The notes under the pieces are model-generated. The model had not been told where the DNA came from, did not search any database, and saw nothing but the letters and a program-made list of their open reading frames with translations. A stretch of 64,000 nucleotides of DNA from JBBQED01 sp038320345 (lineage in GTDB: Bacteria; Bacteroidota; Bacteroidia; AKYH767-A; OLB10), in assembly GCA_038320345.1 (NCBI GenBank), contig JBBQED010000001.1:186001-250000 (forward strand). The letters are read 5' to 3'. Numbering within the stretch: position 1 is the stretch's first letter; every line of letters begins with the position of its first letter. Positions 55,258 to 63,966 of the stretch are shown here, piece by piece. A program made the translations under genes and the position numbers.

Positions 55258-55725
55258 ATGCAGTCCTCCGCAAAAAATGTTAAAGACTACTTAAAGGAAA
55301 TTCCTGAAGACCGTAAAGAAGGATTTTCTAAACTCCGTGATACGATCCTTAAAAATCTTCCTAAAGGCTTTGAAGAAGGCATGACTTATGGGATGATTGG
55401 TTATTACATTCCTCATAGTATTTATCCGCCCGGCTATCATGTAACGCCAGAACTGCCTTTGGGAGTTGTATCTATTGCGTCACAGAAAAATTTTATTGCA
55501 TTATACCATATGGGATTGTATGGTGATCCTAAATTGCTGGAGTGGTTTAAAAAAGAATATGCGGCAAATTCAAAAACCAAACTGGACATGGGAAAAAGTT
55601 GTGTCCGTTTTAAGAAGCCGGATCAAATTCCATTTACACTTATTGGTGAACTCATCAAAAAAGTTTCCGTGAAAGAATTTATTGCTCAATACGAAAAAAA
55701 TCTTGCTGCTTTAAAGAAAAAATAA
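55258..55725 (+). CDS. DUF1801-family protein
   Basis: The protein has 155 residues and is cytoplasmic. The family pattern is clear: SAKNVKDYLKEIPEDRKEGF, then EEGMTYGMIGYYIP, then IASQKNFIALYHMG, and SCVRFKKPDQIPFTLI near the end. The function of DUF1801 (an alpha/beta YdhG-like fold) is not established. The SRPBCC gene follows after 17 bases, a frequent neighbour of this family, so the two form a small operon. Confidence 0.88.
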   Translation: MQSSAKNVKDYLKEIPEDRKEGFSKLRDTILKNLPKGFEEGMTYGMIGYYIPHSIYPPGYHVTPELPLGVVSIASQKNFIALYHMGLYGDPKLLEWFKKEYAANSKTKLDMGKSCVRFKKPDQIPFTLIGELIKKVSVKEFIAQYEKNLAALKKK

Positions 55726-55742
55726 AACCTAAAAACCTACCT

Positions 55743-56282
55743 ATGAAAATTTTAAAATCTCTGCTGATCGGTCTGATAAGCATAGTTGCTATCCTGCTTA
55801 TTGCTGCGCTCTTTGTTAAAAAAGATTTTGCAGTGGAAAGAGAAATAACCATCAATAAACCTAAACAGGAAGTATTTGATTATCTCAAATACCTGAAGAA
55901 TCAAAACAATTTTAGTGTGTGGGCAAAGAAAGATCCGGCGATGAAAAAAACATTTATCGGAACCGATGGAACTGTTGGTTTTATTTCCGCTTGGGATAGT
56001 GAAAGTAAAGATGTGGGCAAAGGTGAACAGGAAATAAAAGCAATTAAAGATGGAGAACGTCTTGATTATGAAATACGCTTTAAAGTTCCTTTTGAAGCTA
56101 CCAATTTTAGTTTCCTAACCACAGAATCCGTTTCTGACTCCCAAACAAAAGTGAAATGGGGCTTCTATGGGAAAAGTCAATATCCTTTTAACCTCATGAT
56201 GGCGGTTATGGATATGGATAAAACTGTTGGTGGCGATTTACAAAACGGTCTCGCTAACCTCAAAGCACTGCTAGAACAATAA
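55743..56282 (+). CDS. SRPBCC-family protein with an N-terminal membrane anchor
   Basis: The protein has 179 residues. A hydrophobic segment at about 5-24 anchors it to the membrane. The rest is a START-like SRPBCC domain (FAVEREITINKPKQEVFDYL, then FSVWAKKDPAM, then SQTKVKWGFYGKSQYPF). Such domains form a cavity for hydrophobic ligands. Its ligand is unknown. It shares an operon with the DUF1801 gene and ends at a strong terminator. Confidence 0.87.
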   Translation: MKILKSLLIGLISIVAILLIAALFVKKDFAVEREITINKPKQEVFDYLKYLKNQNNFSVWAKKDPAMKKTFIGTDGTVGFISAWDSESKDVGKGEQEIKAIKDGERLDYEIRFKVPFEATNFSFLTTESVSDSQTKVKWGFYGKSQYPFNLMMAVMDMDKTVGGDLQNGLANLKALLEQ

Positions 56283-56300
56283 TCTTCAATAATCTAGAAA

Positions 56301-56337
56301 GAGGCTGTTTCAATAACTTGAAATAGCCTCTTTTTTT
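56301..56337 (+). terminator. Rho-independent terminator
   Basis: GAGGCTGTTTCAA and TTGAAATAGCCTC form a 13-base-pair stem (one G-T wobble) with a four-base loop, followed by seven T residues. It lies 18 bases after the SRPBCC stop. Confidence 0.9.
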
Positions 56338-56443
56338 ATGCGATCCTTTTTACCGATCCTTTTGTGCATATCAAATGCTGGAAATTCATGGGGTCCAATG
56401 TAGGTTTTGTATTTTGGCTCAGTATTTAAAAGGGAATCCTGAT

Positions 56444-58189
56444 ATGAAGAAAAATAAAATTACAAGTGAACCCCCAGTATCTATGTCAGCATCCTCCCTT
56501 ACATCAGACACTTCCGGAAAAAATAATTTTATATTCTGGATCGTTGGTACCTTCTTAGTTGCATTGTTTTACATGATCCTAAAAATGTATTCCATGCAGC
56601 CTTATGTTGGCGATGAATCCATTTATATCTATCAAGGGAAAATGCTGGCCCAAGGATTTACTCCCTACCGTGATTATGCAATGGCTCACCCTCCTGTTCA
56701 AACGATTTTTATTGCTGCGGTAATTAAACTTTTTGGATACTCATTATTGGGGTTTCGAATGATTCCAATTCTCTGGACCTTAATCGCAGGTATATTGCTC
56801 TCCGTAATGGTACGTAAAGAACTTGGTAGTATTGCTGCAGTTTTTTCAATGGCATTATTTATTCTCGCCTATGAACCCCTCCGTGCTTCTATACATTTTA
56901 CAGGAGTAAACATGACCATTACCTTGTTGATGGCTTCGCTATTAGCGCATAGGAATAAAAAAATAATCCTTTGTGCTGTATTCGCTATCCTTGCAATATA
57001 CACTCGCCTTTACGCGCTTCCTGCCGTTTTTGCTCTTTTACTGATCACCTTTTATACTGATAAAAAAGTCGGTATTAACTTATTGAAATGGGAACTGCTG
57101 TTAGGGTTCTCCTTGTTTATCATTTTTGGATTATGGACTGGTTTTGGTTCTATGATCAATGACATTTTTCTCTTCCAAGCTCAAAAAACAAAAATGTCGC
57201 TCGATAAATTAAATGACATGCGCGACGGTGTGCTTTTCCATAATTCAATTCCGCTCATCCTATTTATTCTTGGATCAGTAACCCTCTTGGTTAATTACAT
57301 GAGCCGATTGAAAAATGCGGATGCTAGCCATAAAAAAAATCAGAAAAAAATTGAAACTCAAAAACAAAATTATACCCTATTGCATATTTCGGTTTTAACG
57401 GTTTTTTTGACGCTGGGGATTTTACTAAACATGAGCAGAGTCTGGATGTATTATTACGTTCTGGCATTCCCATATGCTGCCATTACGGGAGGATGGATGG
57501 TGGCTTACTGGATCAAACAAATCAGACTATTCATTCCCAACAAATCTTCCATCCCTTCAACTGATCAAAAAGCCAGTATTCCATGGTTAATCGGTTCTCT
57601 GGTGATTTTTCTCCTTTTCTGGGCAAATTCTTCAAATTTTGAGAAAAAATTGGATTATTATAAAGATGCTGTCCTTGTTAGTTCCTCAAAACACCGTACT
57701 GTTTATACTTGGAGAGATGCCCCGCTCCCAGGAATCATCAACAATCTTGTGAAAGCACTTATCTGGAAAGATGAAAGAGTGATTGGTGATCGTTATGCTG
57801 AATTTACTTATTACCTCTGGCACTGCAGCAGAGTGCTAGATATTAAAGATGAAGTGGTTGCTGTTTTAAATCAAGTTTCAACAATGGATGATGAGATTTT
57901 CGGAGATTCCGGAACCGTTCCTTTGTTCGCACTGCTTTGCAATAGACGGGTTGCAGGGAATGAAATCGATACCAATATCGAACGCTACCGCTCTGGAAAT
58001 GCTGATCCGGATCAATTGATAAAGAATATCGACAAACCTCAAACACGATTTATTTTCTTGCAAGATAATTTCGGTGTGGCTGTGCTGCCGCAAGTTCAAC
58101 GCCTTGTTCAATTAAAATATAAATTCGTAAAATCGTTTGCCTCGGCAACAGGAACTACCCTCAAAATGTATGAAAGACTTCCAGGATAA
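56444..58189 (+). CDS. GT39/ArnT-like membrane glycosyltransferase
   Basis: From the ATG at 56444 the protein has 581 residues and about ten hydrophobic segments. The first periplasmic loop carries the acidic motif MQPYVGDESIYIYQGKMLAQ, with the paired acidic residues (Asp-Glu) expected for the catalytic base of GT-C enzymes of the GT39 (PMT/ArnT) type. A charged AHPPVQTIF stretch follows, common in this family. Members transfer sugars from lipid-linked donors to proteins or lipids. The C-terminal 130 residues are soluble. The frame is open to an ATG at 56375; the shorter start places only about 27 residues before helix 1 and is preferred. The acceptor is unknown. Confidence 0.83.
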   Translation: MKKNKITSEPPVSMSASSLTSDTSGKNNFIFWIVGTFLVALFYMILKMYSMQPYVGDESIYIYQGKMLAQGFTPYRDYAMAHPPVQTIFIAAVIKLFGYSLLGFRMIPILWTLIAGILLSVMVRKELGSIAAVFSMALFILAYEPLRASIHFTGVNMTITLLMASLLAHRNKKIILCAVFAILAIYTRLYALPAVFALLLITFYTDKKVGINLLKWELLLGFSLFIIFGLWTGFGSMINDIFLFQAQKTKMSLDKLNDMRDGVLFHNSIPLILFILGSVTLLVNYMSRLKNADASHKKNQKKIETQKQNYTLLHISVLTVFLTLGILLNMSRVWMYYYVLAFPYAAITGGWMVAYWIKQIRLFIPNKSSIPSTDQKASIPWLIGSLVIFLLFWANSSNFEKKLDYYKDAVLVSSSKHRTVYTWRDAPLPGIINNLVKALIWKDERVIGDRYAEFTYYLWHCSRVLDIKDEVVAVLNQVSTMDDEIFGDSGTVPLFALLCNRRVAGNEIDTNIERYRSGNADPDQLIKNIDKPQTRFIFLQDNFGVAVLPQVQRLVQLKYKFVKSFASATGTTLKMYERLPG

Positions 58190-58233
58190 TTGGGCGTTCC
58201 TAACCAACGACCAGCACCTAAATTCATTATCTC

Positions 58234-58267
58234 CGCCTAACTTATTGATTGTTTAGGTGTCTTTTTT
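58234..58267 (+). terminator. Probable rho-independent terminator
   Basis: CGCCTAA (58234-58240) can pair with TTAGGTG (58253-58259) through a 12-base loop with one G-T pair, followed by TCTTTTTT. A competing left arm CACCTAAA lies at 58215-58222. It is downstream of the glycosyltransferase gene. Confidence 0.6.
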
Positions 58268-58355
58268 AAAGATTAAACTATTTCAACTGATAAATGTTAA
58301 TGTTTTTCTGGCACTGCGAAAGTGGTAACTTACCCTTTTGCTTTAAAAATGTCAG

Positions 58356-58363
58356 TAAATTTG
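58356..58363 (+). promoter_or_regulatory. -7 box directly in front of the desaturase start codon
   Basis: TAAATTTG matches TAnnTTTG and ends four bases before the ATG at 58368. An upstream TTTG at 58337-58340 is spaced by 15 bases, shorter than usual. Confidence 0.45.
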
Positions 58364-58367
58364 CAGC

Positions 58368-59366
58368 ATGCAATCAGGGAAAGAACTTATTCTTGCTACC
58401 AAACCATTCGCAAAAGAAATCAGGTGGAAAAGTTGGTACTATACCCTCACCAGTTTTATATTGTTAATTGCCGGTATCGTAGGCACTTATATGGTGGGGC
58501 CATTGTGGGGTCGTTTATTATGCTCGGTGTTCACCGCAGCAATGCTATCTAGAGTCTTTATTATTTTTCATGATTTTCAACATCACTCTATCCTTTACAA
58601 ATCTGTTCCTGCCAATATTCTTTTTACCCTTTTCGGGATTTATATGATCACTCCTCCGAGTATCTGGAAAAGATCTCATGATCATCACCATAATAATAAT
58701 TCAAAACTATTTAGTGCGAGTATCGGGTCCTTTCCTATCATGACGAAAGACCGCTTCCTCAATGCAACAAAAAACGAAAGGTTTCTTTATCTCTCCATTC
58801 GTCATCCCATGAATATGTTTTTTGCCTATTTCACCACTTTCATGTATGGTCTTTGTATCAATTCCTTTCTGAGTAGTCCTCGCCGTCACTGGGATTCGCT
58901 AGTAGTTTTATTACTGCATTATTCTATTGCCATATTTTTAATTGTTCAGTTTGGCTGGCTTACTTGGTTCCTTAGTTTCTTCTTTCCTTTCTTCCTCTCC
59001 CATATGCTGGGATCTTATTTGTTTTATGCTCAGCATAATTTCCCTGATGTAGTGCATCGCAGTAATGTGGATTGGACGTACGACAAAGCCGCTCTGGAAT
59101 CTTCTAGTTACATGGTGATGAATCCTATTATGAATTGGGCAACTGCGAATATCGGTTACCATCATGTTCATCATCTCAATTCACGTATTCCGTTTTATCG
59201 TCTTCCTGAAGCGATGAAAAGTCTACCTGAATTACAGCATGCAAAGAAAACATCTCTCAAAACAAAGGATATTATTGCTTGTCTGAAGTTAAAAGTATGG
59301 GATCCTGAAAAAAACCGCATGATTGGATTCGATGAGTTCAATGAAAAGGAACTCGCAAGCATCTAA
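58368..59366 (+). CDS. Membrane fatty acid desaturase
   Basis: The protein has 332 residues and several membrane segments. The three His boxes of membrane di-iron desaturases are present: HDFQHH at about 66-71, HDHHHNN at about 105-111, and YHHVHH at about 265-270. It is expected to introduce double bonds into acyl chains and so tune membrane fluidity; position specificity cannot be read from the sequence. It has its own candidate -7 box and converges on lpxD. Confidence 0.92.
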   Translation: MQSGKELILATKPFAKEIRWKSWYYTLTSFILLIAGIVGTYMVGPLWGRLLCSVFTAAMLSRVFIIFHDFQHHSILYKSVPANILFTLFGIYMITPPSIWKRSHDHHHNNNSKLFSASIGSFPIMTKDRFLNATKNERFLYLSIRHPMNMFFAYFTTFMYGLCINSFLSSPRRHWDSLVVLLLHYSIAIFLIVQFGWLTWFLSFFFPFFLSHMLGSYLFYAQHNFPDVVHRSNVDWTYDKAALESSSYMVMNPIMNWATANIGYHHVHHLNSRIPFYRLPEAMKSLPELQHAKKTSLKTKDIIACLKLKVWDPEKNRMIGFDEFNEKELASI

Positions 59367-59375
59367 GCTCTTTTA

Positions 59376-60404
59376 TTATTTCTGCTCTTTTTTATTTCTT
59401 TTTTCCAGTTTATCCACCCGTTGAACAATAGCATCTAGGTTCCGGAAATGAATAAATGCTTTCCTGTATTTACTTGCTTCAAAGGAGGGTGATCCCATTT
59501 GAATTTCTCCTGATTTCGTTATTGATTTGGAAATTCCCGATTGGGCAGTTACAATAGTGTGATCTGCTATCACAACATGTCCAACAATTCCAACCTGTCC
59601 ACTGAACATACAGTTCTTTCCAATTTTTGTAGACCCCGCAACAACACCTCCTGCTGCGATGTAAGTGTTTTCTCCAACCTCCACATTATGGGCAATATGA
59701 ATAAGGTTGTCAAACTTTACTCCCTTGCGTAAAATAGTAGATCCAAGTGTAGCACGATCAATTGCACAATTGGCACCGATCTCCACATTATCTTCAATAA
59801 TTACATTTCCAATCTGAGGGATTTTCTGATTATCATTTTGTGGATTAAAACGAAATCCATCACTTCCGATTACCGTTCCCGAATGCAGAATACAATTTTT
59901 TCCGATTTGTGTTTCAGAATAAATCTTTACTCCTGAAAATAGTGTGGTATCATCTCCGATTTCTACGTTGTCACCAATATACACCTGAGGATAAATTTTT
60001 ACATTATTTCCAATCACTGAATTTTCACCAACAAAAGAAAATTCTCCTGCATATACATTGTTACCCACTTTCGCACTTTCAGTAATAAAGGCATGACTTG
60101 AAATTCCCGTTTTATTCAGCTTTATCTGATTGTACATCTCCAACAACTTTGAAAATGCGATTTCTGCACTTTCCACTCGAATCAGTGTGGTATTTACAGG
60201 TCCTGTGAGTTCAAAATCTTTGTTGATGATCACTACAGAGGCTTTTGTGGTATACAGATACTGGGCATACTTAGGATTGGAAAGAAAGGAAACAGAACCC
60301 GCAACTCCTTCTTCAATTTTAGAAAGCTTACTGATTTTTACTGCTTCATTTCCCTCTATTACTCCTTGAAGGATCCCTGCTATTTGCTGCGCGCTGAATT
60401 CCAT
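59376..60404 (-). CDS. lpxD: UDP-3-O-acylglucosamine N-acyltransferase
   Basis: The protein has 342 residues, the usual LpxD length. The N-terminal uridine-binding domain (about 1-100) contains SVSFLSNPKYAQYLYTTKAS. A left-handed beta-helix of hexapeptide repeats covers about 105-290, and the catalytic His lies in LIHIAHNVEVGENTYIAAGG. A C-terminal helical part (RKAFIHFRNLDAIVQRVDKL) follows. It adds the second hydroxyacyl chain to UDP-glucosamine in lipid A synthesis, in the cytoplasm. Other Raetz-pathway genes are not adjacent. The gene is divergent from fhs. Confidence 0.96.
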   Translation of the reverse strand: MEFSAQQIAGILQGVIEGNEAVKISKLSKIEEGVAGSVSFLSNPKYAQYLYTTKASVVIINKDFELTGPVNTTLIRVESAEIAFSKLLEMYNQIKLNKTGISSHAFITESAKVGNNVYAGEFSFVGENSVIGNNVKIYPQVYIGDNVEIGDDTTLFSGVKIYSETQIGKNCILHSGTVIGSDGFRFNPQNDNQKIPQIGNVIIEDNVEIGANCAIDRATLGSTILRKGVKFDNLIHIAHNVEVGENTYIAAGGVVAGSTKIGKNCMFSGQVGIVGHVVIADHTIVTAQSGISKSITKSGEIQMGSPSFEASKYRKAFIHFRNLDAIVQRVDKLEKRNKKEQK

Positions 60405-60569
60405 ATAAATCGTTTTTCTCTGGTTTTACAAAGATATTCTATTCTATGATTTATGCACGAGCCCTACCTCAGTATTCACTGTTTAAACAGCAAATAATTG
60501 TCCCGTCAATATTAATCTTCTTGTTCATAGTCTGTCACGACTTTCCCTCTCAATTTCAGGTTTTTTAAC

Positions 60570-60577
60570 TAGGTTTG
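60570..60577 (+). promoter_or_regulatory. Candidate -7 box for fhs
   Basis: TAGGTTTG matches TAnnTTTG. It ends four bases before an in-frame TTG at 60582 and 16 bases before the preferred ATG at 60594. Confidence 0.45.
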
Positions 60578-60593
60578 ACCATTGAATAATCGT

Positions 60594-62261
60594 ATGACTG
60601 ATATAGAAATTGCCCACTCGGTTTCCATGCTACACATCAAAGAAGTAGCGAAAAAAATTAATGTCTCTAATGATGATCTGGAATACTACGGTAAATACAA
60701 GGCTAAACTTCCGCTTTCATTAATTAATCCGGATAAAATCGCTACTTCAAATCTAATTCTTGTAACTGCAGTTACGCCTACTCCTGCGGGTGAAGGAAAA
60801 ACTACAGTTTCTATTGGCTTGAATGAGGGACTAAATAAAATAGGTAAAAAATCAATGGTGGTGCTTAGAGAACCATCACTAGGACCCGTTTTCGGAATTA
60901 AAGGAGGAGCTGCTGGTGGTGGATATTCACAGGTGGTTCCTATGGAAGATATCAACCTTCACTTCACTGGTGATTTCAGCGCAATCGAAAAAGCGAATAA
61001 CTTCCTTGCAGCAATTATTGACAATATTATTCAGAACCCAAAACACCCAATAAAAATTGATCCTCGTACAGTGCTCTGGAAAAGAGTGATGGATATGAAT
61101 GACCGAAGCTTGCGTGATATCATCATTGGTGTGGGTGGCAAAGCAAATGGAATAATGCGTCAGGATGGGTTTAATATTACTGCTGCTTCTGAAATAATGG
61201 CGATCCTGTGTATGTCGGAAAGCCTGGCTGATTTGAAAGAAAAAATTGGAAATATTTTAGTGGCCTTTAACTTCGAAAATGAACCTGTTTACGCGCGTCA
61301 ATTGAATGTTCAAGAAGCAATGGCGATCTTACTCAGAGATGCGATCAAACCTAATCTCGTTCAGACACTAGAAGGCAATCCTGCAATTCTTCATGGTGGC
61401 CCCTTTGCAAATATCGCTCAAGGAACTAATAGTATCCTTGCGACGAAAATGGGATTAAGCCTTTCCGATTATGTAGTAACTGAAGCTGGTTTCGGGGCCG
61501 ATCTGGGCGCAGAAAAATTCCTCGACCTGAAATGTGGTTATGGTAAATTAACTCCTAAAGCAATGGTGATTGTTGCAACCATCAGAGCTTTACGTCACCA
61601 CGGCGGTGCAAAACCCGATGAACTGAATACTCCTTCTCTTGAAAAAGTTGTGAAAGGTTTTGCTAATCTGGAAAAGCATATTGAAAACTCCCGCAAATTC
61701 GGTTTTAATCCGGTGGTGGCAATCAATCATTTTATCACCGATAGTGAAGAGGAAATTCTCGAATTACAAAGGAGATGTGCTTCCCTTAATATTCGTGCTG
61801 TACTGAGTAAAGGCTGGACTCTTGGTGGTGATGGTACAACCGATCTTGCAAAAGCTGTCGTCGCAGAAATCGAAGGAAGCAGCATGAAATTTAAACCGCT
61901 CTATAACTGGAGTCTGAGCGTTAAAGAAAAGATTAGCATCATCGCCAAAGAAATTTATGGTGCCGATGAAGTGGAGTATAACACCAAAGCACTTATTGAT
62001 CTCAAAAGAATTGAAAGAATTGGATTAGGTCATCTCCCAATATGCATGGCGAAAACTCAAAAATCTTTTTCTGATAATGAAAAACTGATTGGTCGTCCTA
62101 AGGGTTTTACAATTACGGTTCGGGAATTTGAAATTGCTGCAGGTGCCGGATTCTTGGTTCCCATACTTGGATCTATCATGCGAATGCCGGGATTACCTGC
62201 CATTCCCGCCTCTGAAAATATGAAGATTGATGATAATGGAGTAATCAGCGGCCTCTCCTGA
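60594..62261 (+). CDS. fhs: Formate-tetrahydrofolate ligase
   Basis: The protein has 555 residues, the normal length for this enzyme. The ATP-binding P-loop reads TPTPAGEGKTTVSIGL. Further family motifs are REPSLGPVFGIKGGAAGGGY, VPMEDINLHFTGDFSAI and EAGFGADLGAEKF. It joins formate to tetrahydrofolate using ATP, giving 10-formyl-THF for purine and one-carbon metabolism. The frame begins at a TTG at 60582, but the ATG at 60594 (MTDIEIAHSV) matches the usual N-terminus. It is divergent from lpxD. Confidence 0.97.
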   Translation: MTDIEIAHSVSMLHIKEVAKKINVSNDDLEYYGKYKAKLPLSLINPDKIATSNLILVTAVTPTPAGEGKTTVSIGLNEGLNKIGKKSMVVLREPSLGPVFGIKGGAAGGGYSQVVPMEDINLHFTGDFSAIEKANNFLAAIIDNIIQNPKHPIKIDPRTVLWKRVMDMNDRSLRDIIIGVGGKANGIMRQDGFNITAASEIMAILCMSESLADLKEKIGNILVAFNFENEPVYARQLNVQEAMAILLRDAIKPNLVQTLEGNPAILHGGPFANIAQGTNSILATKMGLSLSDYVVTEAGFGADLGAEKFLDLKCGYGKLTPKAMVIVATIRALRHHGGAKPDELNTPSLEKVVKGFANLEKHIENSRKFGFNPVVAINHFITDSEEEILELQRRCASLNIRAVLSKGWTLGGDGTTDLAKAVVAEIEGSSMKFKPLYNWSLSVKEKISIIAKEIYGADEVEYNTKALIDLKRIERIGLGHLPICMAKTQKSFSDNEKLIGRPKGFTITVREFEIAAGAGFLVPILGSIMRMPGLPAIPASENMKIDDNGVISGLS

Positions 62262-62298
62262 GGTGTTGTGTTAAATTCAGTAATATAAAAATTGTACT

Positions 62299-62613
62299 AT
62301 GTCGTTCTCAAAAACTTCGCTAGGTCGGTTAAGGTGGATTGGTATCGCAGAAGGAATTTCCTTTCTCATACTTTTATTCGTTGCGATGCCGCTTAAATAT
62401 TTGGGCGGGATTCCTGAGGCTGTTAAATATACAGGTTGGATGCATGGGATTTTATTCATCATGTATATCTATGCCCTGATAAGTGTTTATATCGATTACA
62501 AATGGACAATCAAGCGTACCGCAATTGGTTTCATTGCGTCCCTACTTCCCTTTGGGACTTTCGTATTGGATAAACAACTTAAGCAGGACGAAGCAGCCTT
62601 GAAGTTAAAATAA
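62299..62613 (+). CDS. DUF3817 membrane protein
   Basis: The protein has 104 residues and three hydrophobic segments. It has the family pattern RWIGIAEGISFLILLFVAMP, then LKYLGG, then YTGWMHGILFIMYIY. Function is unknown; related sequences are sometimes fused to or near transporters and YdzA-like proteins. It follows fhs in the same direction after 37 bases and may share its transcript. Confidence 0.85.
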   Translation: MSFSKTSLGRLRWIGIAEGISFLILLFVAMPLKYLGGIPEAVKYTGWMHGILFIMYIYALISVYIDYKWTIKRTAIGFIASLLPFGTFVLDKQLKQDEAALKLK

Positions 62614-62699
62614 TAACACTTTTGAGTGCCGCATTGAATCGACATCTCTAAAATTAGGATGGTGAAAGTGTGCTGGGAAAGCGTAATCTGTTAATTTTT

Positions 62700-62714
62700 A
62701 TCGGTTTTTACCCT
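62700..62714 (+). promoter_or_regulatory. Candidate regulator-binding motif, copy 1
   Basis: ATCGGTTTTTACCCT lies 33 bases upstream of the AraC-type gene and just upstream of a candidate -7 box (TACTTTTA, 62733-62740). A near-identical motif occurs downstream of the same gene at 63917-63930. Confidence 0.4.
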
Positions 62715-62746
62715 AAAACCTGATTTGCGGGCTACTTTTATACCCG

Positions 62747-63910
62747 ATGTTACAACCTTCATTTGATTCCTGGACGACCATCTTCCTTTTTGCAGCAATT
62801 CAAGGCCTCTTTGTAGCAATTGTTCTTTTCTTCATTAAGAAAGAAAATAGGTTGAACAATTTTTTGCTTGCCTCCTATATATTTCTTTTTTCTGTTACGC
62901 TCATCGAATACGTTCTTTACTGGACGCATTATCTCCAACTTTATCCTCATATGATGGATGTAAGTGCAACCTTCCCGATGGTGTTTGGAGTGATCTTATA
63001 TTTCTATTTCCGCAACGTGTTTGAAAATAAAGCGCTTTCAAAAAAGGATCTCTTACACCTGATCCCTTTCCTGCTTGCAGTACTATTATTACTCCCTCAA
63101 TATTTAAGTACGGCCGCTGTTAAACTCATTTGGATGACAGGAGGTCAGGCGAAAGCATCTGTTTTTCACTGGCCATTTCAACAGCAAACACTAATACGGA
63201 TTTTTCCCTGGATTAAAATTGTGCATATGTTGATTTATGCTAGCTTCATTTCTTATTCCTATACCTCCCTGAGTAAAACAAATCAAGAAGTAAGCTCGTG
63301 GTTCAATTGGCTGACAGGACTTTTCATCGCATTTATCGTGAGCTATGCCTCTTATTATATTCTAGTCAATTTCGCATTTTTTAATGTGGAATGGGATTAT
63401 ATGATTTCCTTCTCTATGATGTTCGCCATCTATTTTATTGCATGGTTCGGATACCTGCAACCGAAAGTATTTAGTGGCTTTACAATAATAGATGCTATAA
63501 GAGGAGGTCCTCGTTATAAAAATTCTGCCCTCAATGAAGACATCAGTCAAGAAATTCTGACCCGATTAAACACCTTAATGCACACTGAAAAAGTTTATCG
63601 GGAAAATGATTTACGACTTGAGAAATTAGCAGGGATCTTATCCGTCTCCAAGCATCACCTTTCTCAAGTTATCAATGAGCAAACAGAGATGAATTACTTT
63701 GAATACATCAATCATCTCAGGATCGAGGAAGCCAAAGAGTTACTCATTCAAAAGACCAAGAAAGAACTCAATATCATCGAAGTTGCTTTTATGGTTGGGT
63801 TTAATAATAAAGTCTCCTTTAACAACACCTTCAAAAAAATAGTCGGAAAAACTCCAACAGAATTTCGTAATGCTTGTTGGCAAGAACAGGAAAAATCCCA
63901 TTTTCAGTAA
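62747..63910 (+). CDS. Membrane-bound AraC-family transcriptional regulator
   Basis: The protein has 387 residues. Seven hydrophobic segments (about 10-245) form a membrane domain, followed by an AraC/XylS DNA-binding domain (about 280-380). Two helix-turn-helix units are seen: DLRLEKLAGILSVSKHHLSQ and LNIIEVAFMVGFNNKVSFNN, with the typical ending FKKIVGKTPTEFRNA. Such proteins sense a signal in or across the membrane and bind DNA directly. Matching motifs flank the gene, so self-regulation and control of the next gene are possible. The ATG at 62747 lies six bases after a candidate -7 box TACTTTTA. Confidence 0.9.
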   Translation: MLQPSFDSWTTIFLFAAIQGLFVAIVLFFIKKENRLNNFLLASYIFLFSVTLIEYVLYWTHYLQLYPHMMDVSATFPMVFGVILYFYFRNVFENKALSKKDLLHLIPFLLAVLLLLPQYLSTAAVKLIWMTGGQAKASVFHWPFQQQTLIRIFPWIKIVHMLIYASFISYSYTSLSKTNQEVSSWFNWLTGLFIAFIVSYASYYILVNFAFFNVEWDYMISFSMMFAIYFIAWFGYLQPKVFSGFTIIDAIRGGPRYKNSALNEDISQEILTRLNTLMHTEKVYRENDLRLEKLAGILSVSKHHLSQVINEQTEMNYFEYINHLRIEEAKELLIQKTKKELNIIEVAFMVGFNNKVSFNNTFKKIVGKTPTEFRNACWQEQEKSHFQ

Positions 63911-63916
63911 ATCTCG

Positions 63917-63930
63917 ATCCGTTTTACCCT
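63917..63930 (+). promoter_or_regulatory. Candidate regulator-binding motif, copy 2
   Basis: ATCCGTTTTACCCT repeats the motif at 62700-62714 with one substitution and one base fewer. It lies 36 bases upstream of the partial gene at 63967, and a second TACCCCG follows at 63939-63945. Confidence 0.4.
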
Positions 63931-63966
63931 GTTTTTTCTACCCCGTGCTTTCATTTGCAATAAATT

